Origin: Phycisphaeraceae bacterium
GTDB taxonomy: Bacteria; Planctomycetota; Phycisphaerae; Phycisphaerales; UBA1924
Direction: 5' to 3'
Assembly: GCA_019636625.1 (NCBI GenBank)
Contig: JAHBXE010000019.1
Coordinates: 1 to 64,000 of the forward strand
DNA: 64,000 bases
The notes under the pieces: model-generated
The model's database searches: none
What the model saw: the letters and a program-made list of their open reading frames with translations, nothing else
What the model was told of the DNA's origin: nothing
Shown: one piece after another, positions 9,221-17,754 of the stretch
Position numbering within the stretch: position 1 is the stretch's first letter
How the letters are laid out: the number at the start of each line of letters is the position of its first letter
Made by a program: the position numbers and the translations under genes

Positions 9221-9277
9221 GGCCGTTCCTCGTGGGTTTCCACGATGGTACCCGCATGGCCATGCAGGAAACGGGGT

Positions 9278-9955
9278 TCAGGCCTTCGGCTGATCGGGAT
9301 TCGAGGTGGCCCGCCTTGCCTTGCGCGTGGCGAGGAAGTGCTTCCCCCACTCGTACGCGATGGGCAGCACGGAGACCACAATGATGCCGAGAATCACCAG
9401 CGAGAAGTTCTTCTTGACGATCGGCACCTCGCCGAAGATGTACCCCGCCGCCAAGAACAAGATCACCCAGACATGCGCGCCGATGACGTTGTAGGAGAAA
9501 AAGCGACGGTAGTTCATCGTCCCGACGCCGGCGCAGAACGGCGCCATCGTGCGGACAATCGGCACGAACCGCGCGTAGATGATCGCCCGCCCGCCGTACT
9601 TCTCGAAGAACGCGTGCGTGCGGTCCAGGTGCGACTGCTTGACAAGCCGCAACTTCCCGCCCCGGGCCAGGAAGTCTCGGAAGTACCGCCCCACCGCGTA
9701 GTTCACCGAATCTCCGATGATCGCCGCCACGATCAGCAGCACACCGAGCAGCCACACGTTCAGATGCCCCCGCGCCGCGAGCGCCCCCGCCGCGAAGAGC
9801 AGCGAGTCCCCGGGCAGGAACGGCATGATCACCAGCCCCGTCTCCACAAACACGATCAGGAACAGAATGCCGTACAACCACTGCCCGTAGTCAGCCGAAA
9901 GCTTGTCGAGGTATTGATCGACGTGAAGCAGGAGTTCGAACAGTTCACTGATCAT
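9278..9955 (-). CDS. DedA/SNARE-associated membrane protein
   Basis: 225 residues from ATG 9955. DedA hallmarks are present: 'ETGLVIMPFLPGDSLLF' near the N terminus (the E..P.PG.. re-entrant motif), 'GRYFRDFLARGG', and the 'FVPIVRTMAPFCAGVGTM' segment containing the conserved arginine. Bacterial DedA proteins act as undecaprenyl-phosphate or phospholipid translocases and support envelope homeostasis. A longer open frame reaches 10093, but it adds 46 residues with no homology-like features. The 178 bp before it, up to the smc stop, holds nothing recognisable. Confidence 0.9.
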   Translation of the reverse strand: MISELFELLLHVDQYLDKLSADYGQWLYGILFLIVFVETGLVIMPFLPGDSLLFAAGALAARGHLNVWLLGVLLIVAAIIGDSVNYAVGRYFRDFLARGGKLRLVKQSHLDRTHAFFEKYGGRAIIYARFVPIVRTMAPFCAGVGTMNYRRFFSYNVIGAHVWVILFLAAGYIFGEVPIVKKNFSLVILGIIVVSVLPIAYEWGKHFLATRKARRATSNPDQPKA

Positions 9956-10133
9956 CGGCGTTCTCAGCAGCCAGTGGCAGACAGTCCCGGGCGGGGAGTG
10001 TATCGGGCATCCGCGATTGGGTCCGACAGGGGAACACGGGGAATCGCTGCAAACATGCCCGCGCTGACGTTTCAGCCGGCGTGAACCGTGCACTCTCCAC
10101 GTTCAACCAGCGCGAGAAGTCACCCTTCCACAC

Positions 10134-13100
10134 TCACCCGTAGACCTCCGCCTCGCCCTTTCGCATCTTCGCCAGGCCCTTCCTCATCGGGCCCGCACCC
10201 TCGCCGGACGAGGGCATCCCGCTTTCCCCAGGAGCTTTCTCGGTGTTCGCCTGGGGCACCTCGCCGTTCTTGCCCACCTGGTCGAACTTCACCGACACGC
10301 GGGTGGAGACGCCTCGCTCCTGCATGGTGATGCCGTAGAGGCGATCGGCGGCCTGCATGGTCTTCTTGTTGTGGGTGATGACGATGAAGTGAGAGTGCGT
10401 CGTGAACTCGCGGACGACCGAGCAGTACCGGCCGACGTTGGCCTCGTCCAGCGCCGCGTCGACTTCGTCGAGAATGCAGAAGCAGCTCGGCTTGGATTGG
10501 AAGATGGACAGCAGCAGCGCCACGGCGGTCAGCGTCTTCTCTCCGCCCGAGAGCTGGCTGATGCTACGGGGCTGTTTGCCGGGCGGCCGGGCGATGACTT
10601 CCACTCCGCTTTCCAGGAGGTCGATCTCGTCGGTCTCAACCCGCTTCACGCCTTCGGGGGTCTCGACTTCCTTGACAAGAGGCATGAGCTTGACCTCGGC
10701 GTGCCCGCCGCCGAAGAGCTTCCGGAACATGCCGTTCTGACCGCCGAAGTGGTCCTGCACCGTCTTGAACACCTCGCCGAAGCGTTCCTTGCTCGCGATG
10801 TTGAGCTGCTCGATCAGCTCCGTCAGCTTCGCCGCGGCGTCGTCGATGTCCGCCACCTGCTTGATCAACTCCTCGTTGCGGGCTTCGAGCTGCGACTCCT
10901 CGTCGAGGGCCTCGAGATTGACGTTCCCCAGGGACTTGATCTGTTCGCGAAGAGAATCAACCTCCGCCGCCGCCGCGGCCTGGTCGATGGCCTTGACATC
11001 CCCGGAAGCGAGCATGGACTTGTAGTCCGGGTACTCGAACGCAAGGTCGACCTCGAGCTCCTGCGTCGTGCGCTCTTCGAGGTTCTCACGCTTGATTTCC
11101 AGCTCACGTCGGGACACCTCAAGTCCGTGCCAGTCGCGTTCGACTTTGGTGGCGTTGGCTCGGGCGGAGTTCAGAAACTCGCCGAGTTCAGCCGCGCGGG
11201 CGGCGGACGCCTCGACCAGGGCGGCCACTTCCGCGACCTCGGATTCGAGTCGACCGGCCTCGGCTTGCGCGCGGGTGATCGCCGCGGCGGCTTCGGCGAT
11301 GGAACGCTCGTGCTCCGTGAGGCGGGAGTGGGACTGAGCAACCAGGTGCTGGAGGTCTCGCCTCTCGCGGTCGGCGGACTCGGCCGCGAGTTCGATCCGA
11401 CGGTGCTCGCGCCGACTGGCGGCGAGCTGTTCACCAAGTTTGCTCGATTCGACCCGAAGCGCCGTCACCTGTTCGTTGACGGCATCGGCCCTGGTATCAA
11501 ACGACGCGAGCTCGGATTCGAGCGCCTTGGCCGCCGCCAGTTGATCCTGGTGAAGGGCGAGGAGCTTCTCCGCCCGGTCGCGAAGGCGGGCCCGGTCCTC
11601 CTCCAGCTTGGCCAGGCGCGTCCGATGCTGGCGGGATTCCTCTTCGGCGTTGCGGCCTTCGCGCTCCAGGCGCGCGAGTTCCGCGGCGTGCTGCTCGGCG
11701 CGGGTCTGGTCGTGGATAAGGGCCCGCTGCTCCGCGGCGAGCCGCGACCGGAGGTCGGTTTGCGCCGCCGAAAGCTGCGCCGCATCGGCATCGACGGAAG
11801 CCAGATCGGTGCGAGCAGTATTCAACTGCGTGCCGAGATCGCTCACCTCCTGCTCGAGCGCCGCAAGCTCAATCCGCCGCTGCAGGACACCGGAGGACTC
11901 GGCCTCTCCCGTCACCGGCCCCGCGTGGAGGTGACCGTCGCGCAGCACCGTCCCATCACGGGTGATGAAACGCCCCCAGGGGACCAGCGATCGGGCCGCT
12001 CCAGCACAAGCCAGATCGTCCACCAGGTAGGTCTCCCCCAGCAATCGGTCGAGGAGCGCATCAATGCGCGTTGCCCTGGCCTCATCGACGCGGGAGAACA
12101 CCACGGACCGCAGCGCCACGGCCCCGAGCGACTCCAGGTAAGACTCCCATGGGGAGATGGACGAGCCGGCCCGTGCGATAGTGCTGTGATCCGCGGCCGC
12201 ACGCGGCTCCACGGGATCCAGCGGGATAAACGTCACGCGTCCTGTCAGCGTGGCGAGTTCTTCGGACGAGGGAAGGGCATCGACGACGATCGCCTCGAGT
12301 TCGGTGCCAAGGATGGACTCGATCGCCGCGGCATGGGCGGCATCGGTTTGGATCAGGTCGGCCAGCGGAGCGATCACGGCCGCAAAGCCGCGGCCGGACT
12401 CCTTCGCCGCGAGGACTGCGCGGGGGGCGTCGGAAAGGCCGGTTCGCGATTCGACCATCTCCTTCAACGTCGCGCGCCGGCCGTCCAGGCGGAGGAAGTT
12501 CTGCTCGATCGCGGAGACCGCCTCCGCGAGCTCTGAGCGTCCTTTCGAGAGAGAGGCCGCCCGCTGGTCATGATCCGCCAAGGCGTGCTCGAGCTCGCCA
12601 AGTCGAGCCCGCCGGGATTCGATCGCGGACCGGGCACTGGTGAGCACCCCGTCAATCCGGGCCCGCTCGCTGGCAACGTGGCCAAGACGGGACTCCGCGG
12701 CGGAGACCTGCTCGCGGATGCTCTCCTCGCGCTTGCGGTCGGACTCAATCGAGGCCAGAAGCGAAGCGCGTTCGCGGTCGATGTTGGCCACCGCCGCCCG
12801 GCGCTCGGACAGATGGGATTGCTTCTCGGCACGCTGCTCCAGGATGGCGGCACGGTCCTGAGCCAGCCGCTCGACCTGTCGCTCGACATCCGCCAGTCGT
12901 TCAGATGCGGCGGCGATGGCCTGGAGTTGCTCCTCGGCGGCGGCGGCCAGCTCGCCGATGCGCTTCTCCGCATCGGCAAGGCGGGCGGCGTCGGTTTCCG
13001 ATTGGGCCCTCGCATCGGCGAGGGCCCGCTCGGTCATGGCCTTGCGCTGCGCGGCGGACTGCTCGGCATGCCGCGCGGCAAGCCGGGCCTCGTCGAGCGT

Positions 13101-14150
13101 CTTGTGTTTCTGCGAGAGCTCGTGCCGGGACAACTCCGCTTCCTGCTTGGCGGACTCCACCTCGTGCAGCTTCTCGGTGGCATCCTTGCGGGCCGACTCG
13201 AGCTGCTCGAGGGAGCTGGTGAGCGCATCGAGGCGTTGCCGGATCTCGTGGTATTGGTCGAAGGCGATGGCGGTCCGCGTCGCGCGGAACTGGGCGTCGA
13301 GTTCCTTGAACTTGCGGGCCTTGGCGGCCTGGCTCTTGACAATCCGGAGTCGGCGTTCGGTGTTGGCGAGCTGCTCACGGGTCACGGCCAGGTTGGCCTG
13401 TGCACGCTCGAGTTTCCGCTGCGCTTCGATGCGACGCTGCTTGTACTTCGCGATGCCGGCGGCCTCTTCGAAGATCGTCCGTCGCTCCTGCGGGCTGGCC
13501 AGGAGCATCGCGTCCACCTTGCCCTGCTCGATGATGGAGTAGGCGTCGGCACCGATGCCGGTATCGAGAAACAGATCGCGAATGTCCTTGAGCCGGGCCT
13601 TCTTGCCGTTGATCAGGTACTGGCTCTCGCCGTCACGGTACAGGCGCCGCTCGACTTCGACGGTGTCGGCCTCGATCGGGAGCCCGCGCCGGCGTTTCCT
13701 TGAGACGGTGGTGTTGACCGGCAGCAGCGCCTCGCCCTGCTCAGCGCCTTCGCCACCGGGCAAGTCCGCAGGCGCCGTTTGGGCAGCGTTCTCCGCTCCC
13801 GGATGGCCACGGTTCTGCGCATCGGCGGTTGGCGGGTTGTCGCCGTGCGAGAGGTCCAGTTCGACAACCTCCGCCGAAGCGTCGATGACCGGATTGTCAA
13901 ACGTGAGCGTGACCGCCGCCATGCCGGCGGGCTTGCGCCCCGCACTGCCGGCGAAGATGACGTCGATCATCTCTTTCCCGCGAAGGGACTTGCTCGATCG
14001 CTCTCCCAGGACCCACTTCACGGCATCCACGACGTTCGACTTGCCGCAGCCGTTCGGACCGACAACGCCGGTAATGGCATCATCGAACGCGAACTCGGTT
14101 CGGTCGGCGAAGGACTTGAAGCCGGCGAGGGTGAGCTTGGCGAGACGCAT
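10134..14150 (-). CDS. smc: Chromosome segregation ATPase Smc
   Basis: 1338 residues, longer than the usual 1150-1200. The N-terminal ATPase half has Walker A 'GPNGCGKSN' (31-39); the C-terminal half has the signature 'LSGGE' (1200-1204) and Walker B 'ILDEVD' (1226-1231), separated by long alanine/glutamate/arginine-rich coiled coils and a central hinge (about 560-700, 'TDAAHAAAIESILGTELEAIVVD'). Extra length comes from a Pro/Gly/Glu-rich insert in the N lobe (about 89-163) and a charged C-terminal tail (about 1295-1338). Start ATG 14150 follows GGAGGTCACC. Smc with ScpAB condenses and organises replicated origins; scpA and scpB are not in the window. Confidence 0.97.
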   Translation of the reverse strand: MRLAKLTLAGFKSFADRTEFAFDDAITGVVGPNGCGKSNVVDAVKWVLGERSSKSLRGKEMIDVIFAGSAGRKPAGMAAVTLTFDNPVIDASAEVVELDLSHGDNPPTADAQNRGHPGAENAAQTAPADLPGGEGAEQGEALLPVNTTVSRKRRRGLPIEADTVEVERRLYRDGESQYLINGKKARLKDIRDLFLDTGIGADAYSIIEQGKVDAMLLASPQERRTIFEEAAGIAKYKQRRIEAQRKLERAQANLAVTREQLANTERRLRIVKSQAAKARKFKELDAQFRATRTAIAFDQYHEIRQRLDALTSSLEQLESARKDATEKLHEVESAKQEAELSRHELSQKHKTLDEARLAARHAEQSAAQRKAMTERALADARAQSETDAARLADAEKRIGELAAAAEEQLQAIAAASERLADVERQVERLAQDRAAILEQRAEKQSHLSERRAAVANIDRERASLLASIESDRKREESIREQVSAAESRLGHVASERARIDGVLTSARSAIESRRARLGELEHALADHDQRAASLSKGRSELAEAVSAIEQNFLRLDGRRATLKEMVESRTGLSDAPRAVLAAKESGRGFAAVIAPLADLIQTDAAHAAAIESILGTELEAIVVDALPSSEELATLTGRVTFIPLDPVEPRAAADHSTIARAGSSISPWESYLESLGAVALRSVVFSRVDEARATRIDALLDRLLGETYLVDDLACAGAARSLVPWGRFITRDGTVLRDGHLHAGPVTGEAESSGVLQRRIELAALEQEVSDLGTQLNTARTDLASVDADAAQLSAAQTDLRSRLAAEQRALIHDQTRAEQHAAELARLEREGRNAEEESRQHRTRLAKLEEDRARLRDRAEKLLALHQDQLAAAKALESELASFDTRADAVNEQVTALRVESSKLGEQLAASRREHRRIELAAESADRERRDLQHLVAQSHSRLTEHERSIAEAAAAITRAQAEAGRLESEVAEVAALVEASAARAAELGEFLNSARANATKVERDWHGLEVSRRELEIKRENLEERTTQELEVDLAFEYPDYKSMLASGDVKAIDQAAAAAEVDSLREQIKSLGNVNLEALDEESQLEARNEELIKQVADIDDAAAKLTELIEQLNIASKERFGEVFKTVQDHFGGQNGMFRKLFGGGHAEVKLMPLVKEVETPEGVKRVETDEIDLLESGVEVIARPPGKQPRSISQLSGGEKTLTAVALLLSIFQSKPSCFCILDEVDAALDEANVGRYCSVVREFTTHSHFIVITHNKKTMQAADRLYGITMQERGVSTRVSVKFDQVGKNGEVPQANTEKAPGESGMPSSGEGAGPMRKGLAKMRKGEAEVYG

Positions 14151-14273
14151 ACCGGGGTGACCTCCATGTCCAACAAACGGCCCGGCTCAGGTACCGGGCG
14201 GCGACCATCCTGGCCGCGGGGGTGGCTGGTGAAGATCAAGGATACCGGGAACGCGGGGAAAATGCTCGTCGGG

Positions 14274-16256
14274 TCACTTTTTGGTCGGTTGCGGAAGCGG
14301 CACGACCATGGACTCGGGCGTGGTCGGCGCCGCCGGAGCAGGCTTGTCGGTCGGAGCCTCGTACACGCGGACCGCGGCAGCATCCTTCCGGGTGTCCGGA
14401 CGGTCCTCGACCTGCGCTTCATTGGATTGGGCAAACAGGCGGGCCTGCTCGTAGTCCTCCTCCACTGCAAAGGCCGCTGGAATCGCACGACCAGTCTGGA
14501 AGGCGTACAGCGCGCCAACGACTTCGGAATACGTTAGTCCCAACCCGGGGCGGGGATCCTCGATCGATGGAGAGTGGGCGAGGAACTCCGCCAAGGCCGC
14601 AACATCGACCGGGGCCTTCCCAACCACGGCCCGCCCCGGAATGACGTCGCCGAACTCGTCCACGCGATCGGGCCACTTGTAGAAGATCCTCGGGTCATCG
14701 GTCGGCGAATCGGCGAGCAGCATCAGCCGGTCGTTCCATGTGCTCACCATCGTCGGACGGCGCAGTTCGAGTTTCTCTCCAAAGATCACCAGTCGCGGCC
14801 GGCCACGCTGTGTGATGTAAAGGAGGGGGTCGCCAGACGGGACAATGTCCAGGATGAACTTGCCGGCGATGACGCGCCGACGAATCCCTTGGAGCGATTC
14901 ACCGGAGAGTTCCAGGATTCGGTTCGTCGCCAGAGACTCATCCACCACGCGAGCAACGCGGACCGCGGGCGGCAGAGACTGGATGTGCTCCCGGAGCCGA
15001 CGCCGCTGCACCGACTCCGCTCGATCGACCAGCGCCTCGTACGCCGCGATTCGCACGGTGAGCTCCTTCGCGTCAAGCTGGTCGCGGAGGGCTGTATCGA
15101 CCGTAGGGCCGGCGGAAAGCTTGCCAAGCAAACGGACCGCCTCGGCACGGGAGGAAGCCGGGCCTTCCTGCGCCATTTGCTTCAACATCGGTGCGGCAAG
15201 CGGGTCGGAGAGTGCCGCTCCAGCGCGAAGAGCGGCCCAACGCACCCGAACCTCGGAAGAATCATAAAGCTCGCGCAGAAAGGGCACCGCCGCCCTTTGA
15301 GGCAGCGCCTGAAGGCACCAGGACATGGAGTCCGCCAACGATGGCTGGCTCTTCATCGCCGCGATGTAGCGCTTGGCGAACTCCTGCGGCGAACCCTGCT
15401 GAATCTGGATGTGCTCCAGCGTGCGGAGGAAGGTCTCGGCCTCCTCGCGGAACGCGGATGGGACGGTGATGTGGATGATCCGCGCGGTGCGTCCGCGGGC
15501 GACGGGCTCGCCACCCGGACCGGGCGGGAAGCGGTTGTTGATCGCCGAAACAATCGAGGCGGCGCGGCTGTGGGACTCGTTGTCGAGCACCAGTTCCAGG
15601 TTCATCGAGTTGACGATGGTGCCGCCGCCGAGAATGCGTCCATCCATGCGGGATGGCCCCGTGGAGGACCCGGCGAAGGGATTGATGAAGATCTGCCCGC
15701 GGGCCTTGGCGATGGGCCGCGTTGTGACACTGCCGAACGTGGAGGGAGGACCCGGGTGGAGATCGGTGGTGTAGAGCCAGCCACCCTCGAGCGAGATGTC
15801 CGGCCCCTTGTTGATGCTCGTGACGTACACGTCGAACTCGACGCCGTCCGGAGCGCCGGGAACAACCTGCGAGTAGACGATCACCACGGCCACTTCTTTC
15901 ATCCGCAGGATCTGAGCCGGCGTCTTCCCCTCAAAGATCGTTCCGGTGAGCGCATCGGAGGAGCGGGTCATCTGCATTTGGCCGAGTTGACGCTCCATCG
16001 TCGCGGCGATGCGCGGCGGAAGGTCTCCCCCACCCGTGCCGGGCAGCCCCACCACGAGACCGAATCCGGAGATGAGAATCGGAGCGGCCCGACCTGTCAG
16101 CGAGGCTTCGGCTCCGATCGTGCCCCGGAGCGCCGCCGGCACATCTCGGACAATCTCGGGCTGGACCGCCCGCGCTCGCGGCGCCGGCTTGCGGGCGCAG
16201 GCGGGGGAGACAATCAACGCCGCGGCCACCAAGGCCAGCAAAAATCGGGTCCACAT
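14274..16256 (-). CDS. FlgI-like P-ring domain protein with HEAT repeats
   Basis: 660 residues from ATG 16256 (a GTG directly before it at 16259 is equally possible; AGGA lies just upstream). A signal peptide ends near 'ACARKP'. Residues about 45-300 resemble the flagellar P-ring protein FlgI: 'ISGFGLVVGLPGTGG', then 'VVPGAPDGVEFDVYVTSI' and 'RILGGGTIV'. Residues about 310-450 are HEAT-like helical repeats ('RVRWAALRAGAALSDPLAAPMLKQMAQ'). The C terminus (450-660) is unassigned and ends in a Pro/Ala-rich tail. There are no other flagellar genes nearby, so it is probably an exported ring- or scaffold-forming protein of unknown system rather than part of a flagellum. It lies 123 bp upstream of smc. 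Confidence 0.72.
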   Translation of the reverse strand: MWTRFLLALVAAALIVSPACARKPAPRARAVQPEIVRDVPAALRGTIGAEASLTGRAAPILISGFGLVVGLPGTGGGDLPPRIAATMERQLGQMQMTRSSDALTGTIFEGKTPAQILRMKEVAVVIVYSQVVPGAPDGVEFDVYVTSINKGPDISLEGGWLYTTDLHPGPPSTFGSVTTRPIAKARGQIFINPFAGSSTGPSRMDGRILGGGTIVNSMNLELVLDNESHSRAASIVSAINNRFPPGPGGEPVARGRTARIIHITVPSAFREEAETFLRTLEHIQIQQGSPQEFAKRYIAAMKSQPSLADSMSWCLQALPQRAAVPFLRELYDSSEVRVRWAALRAGAALSDPLAAPMLKQMAQEGPASSRAEAVRLLGKLSAGPTVDTALRDQLDAKELTVRIAAYEALVDRAESVQRRRLREHIQSLPPAVRVARVVDESLATNRILELSGESLQGIRRRVIAGKFILDIVPSGDPLLYITQRGRPRLVIFGEKLELRRPTMVSTWNDRLMLLADSPTDDPRIFYKWPDRVDEFGDVIPGRAVVGKAPVDVAALAEFLAHSPSIEDPRPGLGLTYSEVVGALYAFQTGRAIPAAFAVEEDYEQARLFAQSNEAQVEDRPDTRKDAAAVRVYEAPTDKPAPAAPTTPESMVVPLPQPTKK

Positions 16257-16686
16257 CACGCAGATTCCTCGCTATATGGCCAACCCCCACCCCCCCCACA
16301 GGGTTCCGCTGGCGCTCCGGGAAGTAGTGTACGGACGGGGTACCGCGGTGGGTCCGAGCAGAATCAGAAGTCAGCACACGACCTCGGCTTCGCGCCATCT
16401 GAACGGAACACCAGAAAAACTTGCGCGTTGTAACCCGCGGTCGCTTCGCGATTTGCGGTCAAGCGACAGCCTTTGCACTACAATTGACACATTCTTTGGT
16501 GGTTCGGGGGATTGAAACCACGATGGGTAGTGGTATGCTGGGGGTCCTGTCCCGTTGGGGCAGCTCCAGGGTGACACGGTAGGGAAATGTACGATAGGAT
16601 AGTGTTCGGTTGGGTGGATGCACATGGGTCCGGTGGTGTCGCGCCGGGTTGATCGATGGGCTGCGCGGCGGGAGGACTGGCCGCGG
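16257..16686. other. Divergent intergenic region (FlgI-like / dcd)
   Basis: About 430 bp with no convincing gene. It must contain promoters for both directions. On the plus strand a weak candidate is GTGACA (16571-16576), 18 bp, TAGGAT (16595-16600), leaving an 86-bp leader to dcd. A TTGACA at 16484 has no good -10 at normal spacing. GGAGG at 16671-16675 is the likely ribosome-binding site for dcd. Confidence 0.4.
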
Positions 16687-17280
16687 ATGAGTGGGACACA
16701 GGCGATCATGGCGGTTCTTGCAGACAGTCAGATTCGCGAGCTGGTGCGCATTGAGCCGTTCGAGGAGAACGTCAAGCGGCTGGGTCGCGTGAGTTACGGG
16801 GTGTCGAGCTACGGCTACGACGTGCGCGTGGGGACACGGTTCAAGATTTTCTCCCCGACGCCCCGCCACGGTGGAATTGCGGTCGTGGACCCCAAGCGGT
16901 TCGGGGACGACCTGTTCGTCGAGGTTGATACCGCGAAGCAGGGGACCGATCACGTGGTGATCCCGCCGAACAGCTTCGCGCTGTGCGAAACGGTGGAGTA
17001 CATCGAGGTCCCGCGGGATGTGCTGGTGATCTGCCTGGGCAAGAGCACGTACGCCCGGTGCGGGATCATCGTGAACGTGACGCCGCTGGAGCCGGAGTGG
17101 CGCGGAAAGGTGACGCTGGAGATCAGCAACACGACGCCGCTTCCGGCGCGCGTGTACGCGAACGAGGGGATCGCGCAGTTCATTTTCCTGCGTGGCGAGA
17201 AGCCGTGCGAGAAGAGTTACGCGGACAAGGGCGGGAAGTACCAGGATCAGGCGGGGTTGACGTTGCCAAGGGTGGATTGA
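16687..17280 (+). CDS. dcd: dCTP deaminase
   Basis: 197 residues from ATG 16687, preceded by GGAGG; another ATG at 16708 would give a protein starting '[12 protein letters not shown]', close to the family start. The dUTPase/Dcd trimer fold is recognisable: '[23 protein letters not shown]' contains the phosphate-binding S-x-x-R loop and the catalytic glutamate region ('VTLEISNTT'), and 'EGIAQFIF' follows. The enzyme deaminates dCTP to dUTP on the route to dTMP; whether it also makes dUMP directly cannot be read here. With the ribonucleotide reductase 0.5 kb downstream it forms a deoxynucleotide-supply cluster. Confidence 0.93.
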   Translation: MSGTQAIMAVLADSQIRELVRIEPFEENVKRLGRVSYGVSSYGYDVRVGTRFKIFSPTPRHGGIAVVDPKRFGDDLFVEVDTAKQGTDHVVIPPNSFALCETVEYIEVPRDVLVICLGKSTYARCGIIVNVTPLEPEWRGKVTLEISNTTPLPARVYANEGIAQFIFLRGEKPCEKSYADKGGKYQDQAGLTLPRVD

Positions 17281-17340
17281 TTCGATCGAGCCGACGTCGG
17301 CTCGGCGCCGTCTCATCGTCGCGATGTGGAGAGCTTGGCC

Positions 17341-17670
17341 ATGGATCAACAGCAAGCAAAGCCGGACGGAGGACTGACCGCCTTGTTGGACTTCGGCTTC
17401 ACGAAGTTCGTCACGCTCGGCGTAGTCAAGTTTGTGTACATCCTGGGCATGCTGCTCATTGCCCTGGCGTTCCTCGGCTTCCTCATCTCGTCGTTCTCGA
17501 TGGGGACGATGGCGGTGATCGGCGCGCTCATCATCGGGCCGATCGCGGCCGTGCTCTACCTGCTGTTCTTCCGGATTTCACTCGAGCTGATCGTGATTCT
17601 CTTCCGCATCGAAGGGAACACGAGCAAGCTCGTGGAAGGGCAGAACGGGCGAGGAACACCTCCCTCCTGA
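17341..17670 (+). CDS. DUF4282 small membrane protein
   Basis: 109 residues from ATG 17341, behind a GGAGAG; an in-frame GTG at 17326 would add five residues. Two membrane segments (about 27-51 and 57-82, 'FVYILGMLLIALAFLGFLI' and 'MAVIGALIIGPIAAVLYLLFF') are followed by 'RISLELIVILFRI', which is the DUF4282 pattern. The function of the family is unknown. It lies between dcd and the ribonucleotide reductase gene on the same strand, with 60-bp and 84-bp gaps. Confidence 0.78.
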   Translation: MDQQQAKPDGGLTALLDFGFTKFVTLGVVKFVYILGMLLIALAFLGFLISSFSMGTMAVIGALIIGPIAAVLYLLFFRISLELIVILFRIEGNTSKLVEGQNGRGTPPS

Positions 17671-17754
17671 ATTTCGCGCTGGCGTGACGTGTGGTTGTGG
17701 CTGATTGTTCCGTTGGTTCTTGGAAGTCCTGAATTTGCAGCGAGGCTCGGTTCC

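Noticed and set aside
10371..12536. 721-codon open frame antisense to smc
   Set aside because: Shadow of smc coiled-coil codons; its Leu/Gly/Arg-rich translation has no domain.
14274..16256. True flagellar P-ring gene
   Set aside because: No other flagellar gene is near and HEAT repeats follow the FlgI-like part.
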